Shown: piece by piece, positions 1 through 11,900 of the stretch
How positions within the stretch are numbered: the first letter of the stretch is position 1
How the letters are laid out: each line of letters opens with the position of its first letter
Source: Entamoeba invadens IP1
Lineage: Eukaryota; Evosea; Mastigamoebida; Endamoebidae
Assembly: GCF_000330505.1 (NCBI RefSeq)
Contig: NW_004443556.1
Span: 211,184 to 275,183 of the forward strand
Direction of reading: 5' to 3'
Length of the DNA stretch: 64,000 nt
Translations under genes and position numbers: made by a program
Notes under the pieces: model-generated
The model's database searches: none
What the model saw: the letters and a program-made list of their open reading frames with translations, nothing else
What the model was told of the DNA's origin: nothing

Positions 1-3000
1 GGTTGCAACGTGTGAACAAAAAGTGAAGAAGAATATATCCAAAGTACTCTGTGAGTGGTATCTGATGTTTGTGGGACAGCCAATCAAACAAGCAGAAGCA
101 GCCAAAATTGCTTTTGACTCGTCCAAATTCACAGAAAAACTGAATGAAGCCAAAGAGAATATGAATGGGCAAGTGAATGGAGTCGGTGGTCTGTACTTTA
201 TTGATTATTTGGATGAAATGAAAAACACCAATAGTAGCGTGTATGAAATAGCTCAATTGTATGATGACAACACTGAAAATGAAAGTAACAACTCTCAATT
301 AGTCAAAAGCAAAGAAAAGGTATGTGTTTATAACAAAAAATATTTATCTAACTGTGAAAATGCCAATAAGGTCTTAAAAACCAATCCGGTGATATCAAGA
401 GAATTTTACTTGTTAGCTCAAAAGATATACACTCAATACAAAAAGCTGTTTGATGAAGCCGAATATTTTTATGAAAGCGATTTAATGGAACTGGACAAAA
501 CAACAGAAGAAGCTTGTTTCAATTTGGTTTTATGTCGAATGAAAGATGTCAAGAAAAAAGTATCAGAGATTGAAAAGCAAATAGCTCACAAATGTGAAGG
601 TATCTTAATTAAAACAGATTTCCAACAAGTTGTAACAAATATCAAAGACATTGAAGATAATAATGTATATCCATTCAGCTGCATCAATTTGAAAGAAAGA
701 CTTGAAAAAGTCGATGCAACGTTTGTCCACACGTTTGAATTTATAGAAACGACACAACCAAATATTAACTCGATTTGTGACAAAATTGACGCTTTCAATT
801 TGGAATGTAAAACAAAGAAAGAAATGTTGAACAAAGTGAACAAAGATTATTTGTATAACATTGACATGATTCAAGTAAACATCCAAACCAATCCGGTGAT
901 ATCAAGAGAATATTACTTAGAAGCTCAAAAGATATACATTCAATACAAAAAGCTGTTTGATGAAGCCGAATATTTTTATGAAAATGATTTGATAAAACTG
1001 GACAGAACAATAGAAGAAGAATGTTTTAATCTTATTATTGCAAGAATGAAAAATGTGAGCAAACGAAAAGCCAAAATGGTCAAAAACATAGCTAATAATA
1101 TCGATGGCAATAAGTTGAAAAATGATTTTCAAAATGTTATAGAAACACTTGCATCAATAGAGAATGAAACGTATTATCCATTCAGTTGCAACACTTTGAG
1201 AGACAGACTTGTGCAAACAAATCCAAAAAATGAAGAGGTTTTTAATTTCGTTGAAACAACACAACCACAACTCGACGCTATTTGTGAAAAAATTAACACT
1301 ATTAATTTACAAAAGAAAATTGAAAATGATCGACTTGAGAAAGAAAAAAAAGAAAAGGAAGAAGCTGAAGAAGCCGAAAGACAGTTAATGGCAAAGAAAA
1401 TTTTTGAATATAACAATGAAGGGTATTATTTGGAAAACTTGGCCAATTTCCTTGAAAGAGAATTTTCACATGAAAGTCCTTCGTTCATTCATCCATATTC
1501 GAAAATAGCAGTTATAGTGAAACAAGCATATCTCTTCACTAAAACGTTTGTATCAGTCGACAACAAAGATATTCTGCGTATAAAAAGTCTTTATGAGAAC
1601 ATCAACAAAATAACTCTTGAAAACAAATTCAGTTTCGATGAAATCATTTTGTTGTTGGGAGCCGAAAGTGCGACGTATTATTCCGAACATCGATATAAGC
1701 AATATCACCCCAAATTTGACGCTGTAGTCCATAAGACTAAATTTGAGAAAATTATTAAATTGCTTGAAAACAACAAACGAGACACAAAGGAATTGAAGAA
1801 GAAATTTATGTTGGCAAGAAGCAAAGACAAAAAGCCTGAAGAAATTGAAAAGGAAAATGCACTTTTGGATTACAGAGAAGTTAATTTCCAAAGTCATTTC
1901 AAAAATTATTTCACAGAAGACAACGAAGATGAAAATCCAGAAATGGTCACTTTGATGAAAAAGTACTTCAACTTCTGCTACAATGGAAATTACACATTCA
2001 CTGATAAAAACATTGAAATTGTTAATCATCTGAAAAAGGACTTTTTAGAAAAGTTGGAGACCGTCTTTGGCTTACAAGAGGAGGGTTACTACGATGAAGC
2101 CAAAAACTCACTGAAAGATGCGTTGATCGCAAAGATCAATTTGGTCGAATTTTTGGATTTTGAAAACATAACAAGTCAACGAGAAAAGTTGTGGAGAACC
2201 TGCCAATTTGTGATTAAGATGGAGAAGATCTTATACTCGCTTGGAGTTGCGTTTGAGTTCTTTGACTTGAAATACAGTGAGCTTCCAAAAGTTCTCCAAG
2301 ATGAAATCAAACTGTACAACTCAGTGATGTTGATCAAGGCGTGCAGTGTAGTTCAATATTTCAGATTTATGAATACTCTTGACAACGTTCATCAAGTGTA
2401 TTTGAATTACAACAACAACTTGGTACTCAAATTGCAATCAGTCATACGAACATTGGCAACACAAGATTATGATATTACACACGACCCAATAGTCACTGAA
2501 TATGTGAGACAATCAATGAATGAAACTGTTGTGGATAAGAACAACTTGGTGTTGTATGAAAGTGAGTCAAAGTACACTGAAAACATGTTGAATATGTACA
2601 AGCCGATATTATCAGATGGAGTCTCTCTAACATCGTCGAAAAACAAATTGTTCACGTTGAATGCCGTCTCACAATTTTTGCTCTCCAATTACGCCTTCTT
2701 TGATGAGGTCATCGAATTTAGTCGCAACGTAAATGCTACACTATTGAACAAAGAGAACTTCGGCTTCATTCCAAACATTTTCAATTTAATCACATCAACT
2801 GTAGCAATCGTTAACAGAACACCACAAAGCGATGATATCTGGATCAAATGTCCTCGTTACCGATGGGATTATGAATCACACTTCACAGAAGAAATTAAAA
2901 GTATATGGACAATGGAAGTCAAAATGGCATACAACTACAGAGTTTTACTTACCAACACAAACTATTCAATAGTCAATTATTTGCTATGCAAAAATTGGAG

Positions 3001-4009
3001 TAGTCAATATGAGTACAACATCTTAATGATTAACACAATAACAGACTTGGACTCAAAACCAAATTTTGATTTTAAAACGAATGAAAATGAATGTTACAGG
3101 ACACATATGAGATGGATTGTTAACAACTTTGGTATAACAGAAAGTAAACGAAATTATGAAATACAATTGAAAAGTTGTGTGAATGCAATTTCTGGTATTA
3201 TTTCATTTGCTGGATACCAACTTGACAGACCAAAAGTATTCCCATCACTCAACTATTTTGGAGCATCCGTTCCTATATGCAAATACACTGACCATCTCAC
3301 TACTAGTGAAATTGAGACAAAAATTGATTCGACGATGTTTGTTGAGACGTTCAGAGTGTATTTCGAGAGAATGAAAGAGCAAGAGCGATATTATAAGCAA
3401 AACAGTATCATGTCTAATGCAATTTTTGAGTTCTTAAGAGATCGAATAGGACAAAATTTCAAAGAAATTTGTGTTACAAATATTGAAGGATTATCAAATG
3501 ATTTTATGAAAGAAAGATATGACCAATTTGTTGGGATATATGCAGATTGTGTCACATTAAATAACGATGACGAGTCGTTTGTAGTCAATAAAACGGTAAA
3601 TGGATTTGAAGTGAAGGCGAAACTTGGTGAAAATGCCGTTGGAAATCGGTTGACGTTTAATTACGTCTTTAATAAAAAGTATGATAAAATGGGACTTTCT
3701 TTCGACCATGGAAAATGTGTGAAGAATGAGAACAATGTGTTTGTGTGGACTTATAAAGATTATAAAGCATTTGATCATACCGAAGAACTGAATTATCAAT
3801 TCGAACAGAAGGACATTAACCTTCCAAAAGACTTAATTGTCATGATATCTTATATTGGTAAGATGGAATTGTACTACGACTTAATCAATAAAAAAGTTGA
3901 AGAAGACATTAAGCACGAAAGAATGGTAAATGAACACAATAGAATACAAGAAATGGAGAGATTGGAAAGAGAAAGAATTTTATGGCAACATGGAATTACT
4001 TTCTTTTAA
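1..4009 (+). CDS. Large coiled-coil hypothetical protein, 5' partial
   Basis: I do not recognise a family. The frame is open from base 2 through the GTG at 23 to a TAA at 4007-4009, with no stop upstream, so the gene probably begins outside the window; the first ATG is at 65. About 1,330 residues are visible (numbered from base 23). Two tandem modules of about 145-170 residues, starting near residues 121 and 290, share the opening NPVISRE, the motif YKKLFDEAEYFYE, a YPFSC motif and an ETTQP motif. They are followed by a Lys/Glu-rich coiled-coil segment near residues 433-465. The C-terminus is another charged, helical Glu/Arg-rich tail. No signal peptide or membrane segment is seen. The composition suggests a cytoplasmic structural or scaffold protein, but that is inference. 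The coding frame is intact and richer in GC than its flanks, which supports a real gene. Confidence 0.85.
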   Translation, partial: VATCEQKVKKNISKVLCEWYLMFVGQPIKQAEAAKIAFDSSKFTEKLNEAKENMNGQVNGVGGLYFIDYLDEMKNTNSSVYEIAQLYDDNTENESNNSQLVKSKEKVCVYNKKYLSNCENANKVLKTNPVISREFYLLAQKIYTQYKKLFDEAEYFYESDLMELDKTTEEACFNLVLCRMKDVKKKVSEIEKQIAHKCEGILIKTDFQQVVTNIKDIEDNNVYPFSCINLKERLEKVDATFVHTFEFIETTQPNINSICDKIDAFNLECKTKKEMLNKVNKDYLYNIDMIQVNIQTNPVISREYYLEAQKIYIQYKKLFDEAEYFYENDLIKLDRTIEEECFNLIIARMKNVSKRKAKMVKNIANNIDGNKLKNDFQNVIETLASIENETYYPFSCNTLRDRLVQTNPKNEEVFNFVETTQPQLDAICEKINTINLQKKIENDRLEKEKKEKEEAEEAERQLMAKKIFEYNNEGYYLENLANFLEREFSHESPSFIHPYSKIAVIVKQAYLFTKTFVSVDNKDILRIKSLYENINKITLENKFSFDEIILLLGAESATYYSEHRYKQYHPKFDAVVHKTKFEKIIKLLENNKRDTKELKKKFMLARSKDKKPEEIEKENALLDYREVNFQSHFKNYFTEDNEDENPEMVTLMKKYFNFCYNGNYTFTDKNIEIVNHLKKDFLEKLETVFGLQEEGYYDEAKNSLKDALIAKINLVEFLDFENITSQREKLWRTCQFVIKMEKILYSLGVAFEFFDLKYSELPKVLQDEIKLYNSVMLIKACSVVQYFRFMNTLDNVHQVYLNYNNNLVLKLQSVIRTLATQDYDITHDPIVTEYVRQSMNETVVDKNNLVLYESESKYTENMLNMYKPILSDGVSLTSSKNKLFTLNAVSQFLLSNYAFFDEVIEFSRNVNATLLNKENFGFIPNIFNLITSTVAIVNRTPQSDDIWIKCPRYRWDYESHFTEEIKSIWTMEVKMAYNYRVLLTNTNYSIVNYLLCKNWSSQYEYNILMINTITDLDSKPNFDFKTNENECYRTHMRWIVNNFGITESKRNYEIQLKSCVNAISGIISFAGYQLDRPKVFPSLNYFGASVPICKYTDHLTTSEIETKIDSTMFVETFRVYFERMKEQERYYKQNSIMSNAIFEFLRDRIGQNFKEICVTNIEGLSNDFMKERYDQFVGIYADCVTLNNDDESFVVNKTVNGFEVKAKLGENAVGNRLTFNYVFNKKYDKMGLSFDHGKCVKNENNVFVWTYKDYKAFDHTEELNYQFEQKDINLPKDLIVMISYIGKMELYYDLINKKVEEDIKHERMVNEHNRIQEMERLERERILWQHGITFF

Positions 4010-4293
4010 GAATTTTTAACTATTTTTTCTTATTTTATTTGTGTTTTATTAAAACTCTAAAATGGTATAATAATCATTTAATTATAGTATTTAATTAAAC
4101 AATTTTAATATAGATAATCAAACTATTATTTTATTAATAATAAAGTAATAAATTATATTATTATTATAATTATAATTATTTATAATTATTAACGACAAAC
4201 CACCAATCAGAACGAAACTAAATTGACTATCCAAGTGGATGGACCACAAAAGTTCAAGTGATTGGCCATTTTGATTTTGTAAGCCAGTGATGG

Positions 4294-4303
4294 GTATATA
4301 AAG
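4294..4303 (+). promoter_or_regulatory. TATA box of metallothionein-like gene
   Basis: GTATATAAAG lies 17-26 bases before the ATG at 4320. It resembles the Entamoeba TATA element (consensus like GTATTTAAAG) and the very short leaders usual in this genus. Confidence 0.6.
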
Positions 4304-4319
4304 CACACTGAATTGCAAC

Positions 4320-4636
4320 ATGACAATGAGTTGTGGGTGTGAGAAAAGTGCAAATGTGAAGGCAGTGAAGCGATCACGTGTGGGTGCTGCTGCCAAGATG
4401 GGAAATGCTGCTGTGACTTCAAATGCAAATGTGGTGCTGAAGGGAAGTGTGAGTGCTGCTGATGCTGCAAAGAGGGAAAGTGCCAATGCAAGACATTTGC
4501 AACTGGGATGACCATCACCTGTGAATGTTGCTGTGAGGGATGCAAATGCACATGTGAGTGCAAGTGTGGAGAGAAGAAGGTGTGCCAATGCCAGAAAGAA
4601 GCATCAAGTGGGTGCTGTTGTGGAAAGACATGCTAA
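4320..4636 (+). pseudogene. Cysteine-rich metallothionein-like gene, interrupted
   Basis: One reading frame across this stretch is extraordinarily cysteine-rich, with dense CXC, CC and CCC clusters (for example CGCCCQDGKCCC and CECCCEGCKC) and very few aromatic residues. It runs to a TAA at 4634-4636. This is the composition of a metallothionein, a small cytosolic protein that binds zinc, copper or cadmium through cysteine thiolates. CCC clusters are known in ciliate metallothioneins. Two lesions break it. The start MSCGCEK (ATG at 4326, or 4320) is in a different frame, with the shift at an A-run near 4343. An in-frame TGA sits at 4460-4462 between two CC pairs. A good TATA box precedes it. 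It may be a recent pseudogene, or a real gene with assembly errors. Two visible Cys-rich domains lie on either side of a threonine-containing linker (TFATGMTIT). Homology is inferred from composition only. Confidence 0.6.
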
Positions 4637-5014
4637 GTCACTCTTTTCATGTCTTTATTTGTTTGAAGTGTTGTTTGTATAATTGTGAAATGAAAATACA
4701 AATTTTAATAAAATGTGAAACCAAAGTAATGTATTGTGTATTTACATCTTTGTTTGCATGTATTGTTTTAAGTATCGAAAATATGAACTTTTCTTGATAA
4801 AAAAGTGAAATGTTAAATTAATATGAATTGAAATATAAACTAAACTACTATAATCTTGATTATAAAAAGTTTTAATTATAACAGTAATTACATTTCAGAC
4901 ATTGACAAATCAATGATTAACGCAAATTTCGACATCGAAACCAGTTTTTATTTATTTTATAAATGTTACAAACATTGAAATAATTAAAAAAAAAACAAAA
5001 TTGATATTAATGTT

Positions 5015-6465
5015 GAAAATATATGTAAAATATATAGTTTTAACTCCCAGAATGAATTGTGAAAGTGTCTTTTTTAACTGTTATATTTGATTAGTTTGTA
5101 AACGTTAAATTATTTGAATTAAATAAATCAATAAATATATAGTTAGTTTTCTCTAAAAGTTGTTAAATAGTCAAACAAACAACAAAAATAATACAAACAC
5201 AAAATACATACTAATTAGTAATTTCTCTGGATAAAAGTGTCATCACCACACCATTATTCAAAATAATCTCTTTTGTATCTTTCTTTTCGACTTCGCAGTA
5301 ATTCCAAATTGTTTGTCCAAGTCTTTTTATCATCACTTTGTCCATAACAGACCCATCAGGAAGTATAATGAATACATTCCCACCAATCCCCTCCCGATTC
5401 TCTGTGTCATACATCACAACAAATCCATCTTCAAAAAGAATGTCTTCCAAAAGATGAATGCACTCCCGCTTCTTTTGACTTCTCACTTTTTGCAGAACCC
5501 ATTTTCCACTTGAATTCTTCTTGTTGTAACTGGACATCCGTTCTTGTGCTCGTTTGGCAAGAAAACTCTGAACATTGAACACAAAAGAATACTCATCGTT
5601 GTCAAAAAACACCTTTTGAATCTCGATGAATTTGTTGGAGTATTTACTCGGCTTCTTGAGGTGTCCAACAACAACACGTCTATTCATTGATATGAAAGCA
5701 AGCAGAGAGCACTGAAGATATGATAGCTGTGTTCGCTCATTTATACATTTGATCTTCTCGCTAACATATGATAATGTTTCCATTGTTTTTGAAGATGGAT
5801 AATACACATTTATATATTTATTGATGAAGATAATAATACACAATAAACTACCCAATTGATATTCACCAAAAAAAATATTTGACAATATTAAAATAAATAT
5901 GTAATAACCATTTAATAAAACAACTATTGGTTTTAATATTTGATTTTGATTTTTATATTTAAGTTTTTGTTACTGAATAACACAGGAATTATAAAAATTG
6001 TCTTATGTTCTGTCTCCATAAAAACAGTCCAAACTCCGGGAAACACACCAAATATATAATTAAGTTTAGAATCAATTTTAATTGTTATGTGTTTCACAGT
6101 ACAATTTGTCGACTTTGAGGGTTTATGTTCCAAATTGTGTTATTTTTATAATTTTTATTTTTGTTTTGAAAATTCGTTTCAAATAGAAAAACAAAATAAT
6201 ATTTATGTTATTATTTAATTTTTTATAACTATTTAAAATATAAATTATTTTAGTTACTTTATTGGTTAAAATAAAACAAATACTCTGAATAACAGAACAG
6301 TTTGTTTACAAAAATAAGACGTTTTTATATTTATTTGAAACTAAATGAATTAAGTGTTTTGTCTGTTTGTTGGTGTGTTGTGCAATTAAACTTGTAAAAT
6401 TCATGAGATCAATTCATTGTTTATGATTATTTTGGTTAAATACAATTAACAATGTATTAAATACA
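5015..6465. repeat. Dispersed duplication, copy A
   Basis: This block of about 1.45 kb is repeated in the same orientation at 48430-49552 plus 51424-51775. Similarity covers the ORF, both flanks and the AT-rich tail (for example the shared run AACAGAACAGTTTGTT). Copy A is uninterrupted; copy B carries a MULE insertion and a frameshift. It may be a segmental duplication or an unclassified repeat family. Confidence 0.8.
5211..6133 (-). CDS. Hypothetical membrane-associated protein, possible two-exon gene
   Basis: No family is recognised. The main open frame is 5885 down to 5211 and begins at TTG. The first ATG is at 5783, giving a 190-residue soluble product. Upstream on the same strand (6133-5974) is a second open segment that joins in frame if a 50-base intron (5973-5924, GTAAC at the donor, AATAG at the acceptor) is removed. 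The joined product gains a strongly hydrophobic segment rich in Ile and Leu just before YINVYYPSSK, so it could be membrane-anchored with a cytoplasmic C-terminus. The C-terminal part has a conserved-looking FVVMYDTENREGIGGNVF stretch. The first exon has no ATG of its own, so the start is unresolved. In copy B the donor GT is GC, which weakens the intron model. A frameshifted copy lies at 48606-49317. Certain: the open frame. Inferred: splicing and topology. Confidence 0.5.
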
Positions 6466-7205
6466 AATAATATTACAGTCATTTAATCTAGCATTATTAA
6501 AAACTTTCTCTCTGATTTTTTTTCAAAATGTGGTTAATTTAATCATAACAAATTTATAATCAATAGTTTATATATTTTCCAAATAATATTAAAAACATTA
6601 TTTGGAATAATGTTTTAATTTGGAGCAAATAACCAATTTGTTAATAATATAAATAATTTATATATGGTTTATATAATAGAAATAATGGGAAAATTATCTC
6701 AGAAGGCAGGCTTTTTCCATAAGGCTTGTTAGAAAAACTGTAACACATAAAAATGTATTTAAAATATCAAATTTAGTTAAACAATATGATAAATTCCATG
6801 TTATTTCAAAAAAATATGTCCCATGTTTTAAATGTTCATAAAACTAGATTCTAATTAAAATTACATGCTAAGATATTCAGTTGGCCAAATAATTTTCAGA
6901 AGGACGTATTTCCCATCAATTACTTATTAAATTAAAAGGAAAAAGGATGGAAAAAGTTCACTAAATAATACTCTAACATTTAAATCTATTTTATTAAAGA
7001 GTTTTAAAACTATTTGCTTTACTTCTTTCAATTATTTGGTTTCCGACTTTTTTCGCCAACTGTACAACATCCTCAATTAAATCATTTTTGATAAACATCA
7101 CCGAAAATAATCATAATTTATTTGTTAATTTGAATGTGATTAATTGTTAAATTTGATATGTTTAGTGTATAATTATTAAATAATTACACAATTATTTTTT
7201 GTATA
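6466..7205. other. AT-rich intergenic stretch
   Basis: I see no convincing gene here. It is AT-rich sequence with short inverted words near 6590-6615 and ends at the TA that borders the Tc1/mariner element. Confidence 0.6.
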
Positions 7206-8184
7206 CAGTGTTATTCACTGGGTTTTCGATTCCCACCATTTTCAATAATTATTAAGTCAGTTTATTAATTATTTAGTCAAAAAAATAAATTATTTTGTCA
7301 CATATTTTAATTAAACACCACCTACAATTATTAGTCCAGCATAATTAATAAATAGACCATGCAAAAAAATATTAATACCATCACAAATAATTTCAATATT
7401 ATAATTTTTATATTTCATTCACAAAAATAAATAGACGCACCACAAACTTATATGTTCACGTCATTTAGAATTATTAAAGTTTTTTCTGAATTATTTCACT
7501 TTCAACAAAAAAATAAAAATCAACATTAAAACTATTTCAAAGTATAATGAACCGAGCATCAGTAGATCACGTTGATCTCACAGATTCAAGTGTACGGACC
7601 GATTATAGACAGTTAACGCCTACACCTCTACTGGGTACTCTGCTCCAATCATTTGCAATTCAACTATTCATTCCGTCTCCAATACAACCAAATCCAAGAT
7701 GAAGACCGAAGAAATTTGGGCCAGAACATCCAGAACACTAAAAGCACCAATACACCAAAATTGGTTTGAAGCTCAAGCAACTGTTTGTTGAAGAGTCTAG
7801 AAAGAAACCTGACCAGAAACATGAAGATTTTTAACAGACTTTTGGAATACCTATTCATTGCGCTGCTTTGCTGACAAAGTTGATGAAAGTGGGAAGTATA
7901 TATCCTTTGAACCATTAAAACCGCAAAAACCGCATTACTCATTTTATTCACATTGTTAAACAGCATTTCAAAATAATTACACGAAATTAATGCGACAATG
8001 CAAAGATGTAGAAATGAAGTTTGGATAAAGGTGTATGCTCAAGATAATCTTTAAATTAATTTCATTGTAATATTTTTTATAACATTTTATAAAGAAATAA
8101 TTTATTTTTTTGACTAAATAATTAATAAACTGACTTAATAATTATTGAAAATGGTGGGAATTGAAAACCCAGTGAATAACACTG
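7206..8184. mobile_element. Internally deleted Tc1/mariner element (979 bp)
   Basis: The terminal inverted repeats begin CAGTGTTATTCACTGGG and match for about 88 bases with about one mismatch. A TA dinucleotide flanks each end (7204-7205 and 8185-8186), the target duplication of Tc1/mariner/IS630 elements. Inside is a decayed transposase on the plus strand, from a possible ATG at 7547. Its last part (about 7985-8055) matches, in opposite orientation, the transposase end at 63726-63800. The left 300 bases match 63367-63672 closely. It is therefore a non-autonomous deletion derivative of the family that begins again at 63367. Stops and frameshifts fill the transposase remnant, so it would depend on an enzyme supplied elsewhere. 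Confidence 0.88.
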
Positions 8185-8394
8185 TAATTTAAAATTTAAA
8201 AGTACAAATAAACAAAGTAATACAAAAGTCGTACTAAGGTTTAGACCAGAATTATGGTTTCGACAAATAATTAATAATTTTTATATTATTGTAAAAACGA
8301 AATATAAAAAGTTATATTTGGACCATTTTTAAAAAAATAAATAAAAAACTTGTTCATTATTATCCAATTGGTATTTGAGTAGAAAGAAAAAACC

Positions 8395-8919
8395 TTAGCT
8401 CCACATGTGCAAATTAACTTTTTGATTGATGGAGCTAAAGCAATTTTTTACTTATATGAAAATGGGATAATACACAGAGACACAAAGCCAGACATAAATT
8501 GACATTTCATATTAAAAGTGATGTCGAGAGTAATGCAAAATTGACTGAATTTAAAATGAGTCGAAATATTATTATGCTGATGATCAATATAACATTAACT
8601 ACATGCGTACAAAGCCAAAACATGTGGCGCCCGAAAATTGAAAAAATGAACACAACAAAAAACCATCAATTATATACTTTTTGTTATCACGACATATGAG
8701 TGTTTTGGGTGGTGTAATGCATACTTCAAAACACAATTCGGGTTTCCATGTAAGATCACAGAGTTTTTTACTGCTTGGAAAGGTCTTGAATGGCAAAATT
8801 AAATTTCAGTTGATAGATATAAACTCGTAGATTAATATTGGAAACAAAAAGGAGGCGAAAGATTATATAATAATGAGGCAGTTGAACAATTAGTCAAGTT
8901 ATTAAATAATTGTAATTAA
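8395..8919 (+). pseudogene. Remnant of an Entamoeba transmembrane-type kinase catalytic domain
   Basis: Pieces of a protein kinase domain can be read in order, in shifting frames. An alpha-E/catalytic-loop stretch ends GIIHRDTKPD, where HRDLKPDN is expected. Next come a LTEFKMSRN piece in place of the DFG segment (Asp-Phe-Gly is lost) and PKHVAPE (the APE motif). Last is a C-lobe stretch with FPCKITEFF, DRYKLVD and an end near KLLNN before a TAA at 8917-8919. There are at least three in-frame stops and two frameshifts, and no N-lobe (Gly loop, VAIK) is visible. The order and wording match the tyrosine-kinase-like kinases that Entamoeba carries as large transmembrane kinase families. It cannot make an active enzyme. 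It lies 210 bases after the Tc1/mariner element. Confidence 0.75.
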
Positions 8920-11900
8920 TTTGTTGTTTTGTTGTTTGTAATTAAATAAAAAATATAGACAATAAGTACAATATTTTAAATACTGTTATAATTAAAAATG
9001 AATAATATTTTAAACAAATATTTGATTAAACCATTGTATAAACAATGGATTGATTAAAATTTTAATATCATTCCAAATATTTTTTTTTGAATTAAGTTCG
9101 AGTAATAAAAAACTTCAGTCAAAATATTTCTGTTTTTGAATCAACAATAATTATTTCTAATCACTCATTTACACAAGAAAGCGTGGTAATATCAGTCACA
9201 ATGATTGTTTGAGCTACAACAAACATCTTTAACACAAAGTATCGTTATTTATTAAATACAAACAAATTAAATAGTATTGTTGATGTAATCTAAATGGGGT
9301 ATTTCGTCATCATTTATTATGTCAACAGACTTATCCAAAAATGTGCAATATGTTTTTAATGTTTCAAAAACGATGTCATGAAACACATATTTATTGTTGA
9401 TAAATTGAAATTTGTTTCAATTTGAGATGTTTAATAATTTGATTTCACATTTTAAAAATAGAATTAAATGATTTGATGATGTGTTGTTGAATTTTAACTG
9501 TTGTTTGGTTATAGTTTTAAAAATTTAATTTTATTTAAAGATAGTAAAAGTACTCTGTGTGATATAAGGTCTGTAATTCTTTTCAATGTTTTCCTATATA
9601 AAATTTCAAATGTTCATTTGATACAATTTGATTGCTAAACAATTTCAAATCTATCATTTTTTTAGATATGAATATTTTATTTTAAATTGTTGTTGTGATA
9701 TAAAATTGTTTTTTTTTCATAACAACTCTTACGTTCTCACATTTTTGAACGTTATACATTTTTATTAATTAATAACTTGACAACTATTGTGAATTTAAAA
9801 TAGATTTGGTTGATTGCATCATCAGTAACAGTTAAATAAAAACTGCTTTAATTTGAATTTGGTCATTTTTGTCATCAGATTTACACACAACAACCACAAA
9901 ATACATCAACATAGATAAACAGTATTCATTAAGGTTTCAATTATATCAAATACTTTTTATTTGATTATTATGATTATATTTCTGTCGACCTGACTACTAT
10001 AATAAAATGTATGAATGTTAGATGTTTTATAAATTTTTGAATAAAATATTTATAAATAATTATAATTTGTCTATACATTAATTACTTACTGTATAATCAA
10101 TTATAAGCTATTTTATTAATTTAAAACAAATTTTACAAATAAAAAACGATGAACTAACAATGTAATCGATCAATTATATCCCAGCGACTTCTTCTTCATT
10201 TCTTCTTCAATCTTCATTTTATTTCCTTTGTGTCTTTCTCTGTATCATATTTATAATATAAATATTATAAATATAAGCGCTCACACCTCTATGATTTGTT
10301 GCGTAGACTGTTATTTGTGCCGTATAAGCGCTATTTATTTGTTTTATTGATTTTTTATATTCAGTCTAACTTTATTTAAACAACAAAGAGGGACTCCTTT
10401 ATTGTTATAAAAGAGTCACAATGGCAATGGCTATTTGACAGGGATATATTGTCCAATTACATTGGTTGCCGACTATGTATAAGCCGGCGTCTATATGGAT
10501 GATCACTTTCTGTATGGTTAATACTTTAAATGTTAAAACAAGCAGAAACAACCTGTGTGCAATAATAATGATGTTTTGTAACCAAATGGGGAAGGGCGCC
10601 TTGTTTTCGTTTGGTGTTGATTAAAGAGAGAGTGTATATGTTTATAATAATACTGTTAATTGTTCATCAATGAAGCCTTGGTTGTTGGTTGTATTTGTTT
10701 ACATATAATAAACATACAGAGAATTACAAGCTTTGAATGTATGCATGCAATTTTAGACATAATCCATTTGGTTTAATACAGCATATTCGTTTTCGAGATA
10801 TAACAAGTATTTTCACAATCAGGTAGCCATGTTAATCAATGTGTTTAAATATCAAATTCTTGCTTTATGTATTGTTTAATTTTCTATTTTTAAATTTCTT
10901 ATTTATCATCTACCAAAAATACGGTATTCTATTAATACAATGTCAGAATACAAGCTAATTGGATCTTTGTATGCCATCTCTTGACTTCTGGTTTTAAATT
11001 GTATTCAATGTGCATTAATGGTTTTATTATTGTATTCAAAATAATATCAAACAAATATTAAATAAAAATATTGTCGTTCATGCTTCTATTCAAAAAAATC
11101 GAAACAATGCCACCACGTCTCCGTTTTCTTTGTTATCCAATTGTTTTTATTGTGTTTTTATTTGAACATTAAAATCAAAGCATTTAAAATTAAAATAGAG
11201 GTATTTTGTGAAAAAAAATACACTTTATTTTATTCTTAAAATAAACATTTTTGTTTTTGGATATATATTCCAAAGTTTTATTGATGTTGTTGAGCAATTG
11301 ATGTGATATTTTAATGATTTTTGAACATTTCCAAAAATTAATTCTATTTAATAATATATTTTTACTCATATTTACTATTAAAAAAAATATTTATAAATAT
11401 TTAAATAATAAAATTATTTTTTTGTTTTTCTGTATTTTAAAAATTAAGTAACTGTTATTTGAAAAGTCGAATTATAAAATTTGTCTATTAATAAACACAA
11501 CAAAATATTGGTGTTCATTCAATTCCAACTTTTTTGTTATTCCAAAAATACAATTTAACAAGTTAAACAAAATATTATAATTTTTATAATTATTTGAATC
11601 AAAAAATAATAACTTTTGTTTTACAAAAATAAAAATAAACAAACAACTACACTTATCATTGTCATAATTGTAATTTCAATATTAAAAACATATAAAAACA
11701 CAACAAAAACATTCAAGACTTATTTTATTTTTAATCTCAACAACATGGATCAATTATTTGTCGAATTAATTTTATTTTAAAATAAATTGACAAATAAATC
11801 AAAAACTTGGTGGTTGAATATCATTTAAAATTATTTTTTATTTGGTTTTTTATGATTTTTTAAAAAATGTGCCTTCTTTTCGTTTTTGTTTTTTTCTTTA

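Noticed and set aside
4118..4588. 156-residue minus-strand frame rich in Ala, Leu and Thr (and a His-rich frame beside it)
   Set aside because: It is the antisense of the cysteine-rich gene; its odd composition simply mirrors the repeated Cys codons.
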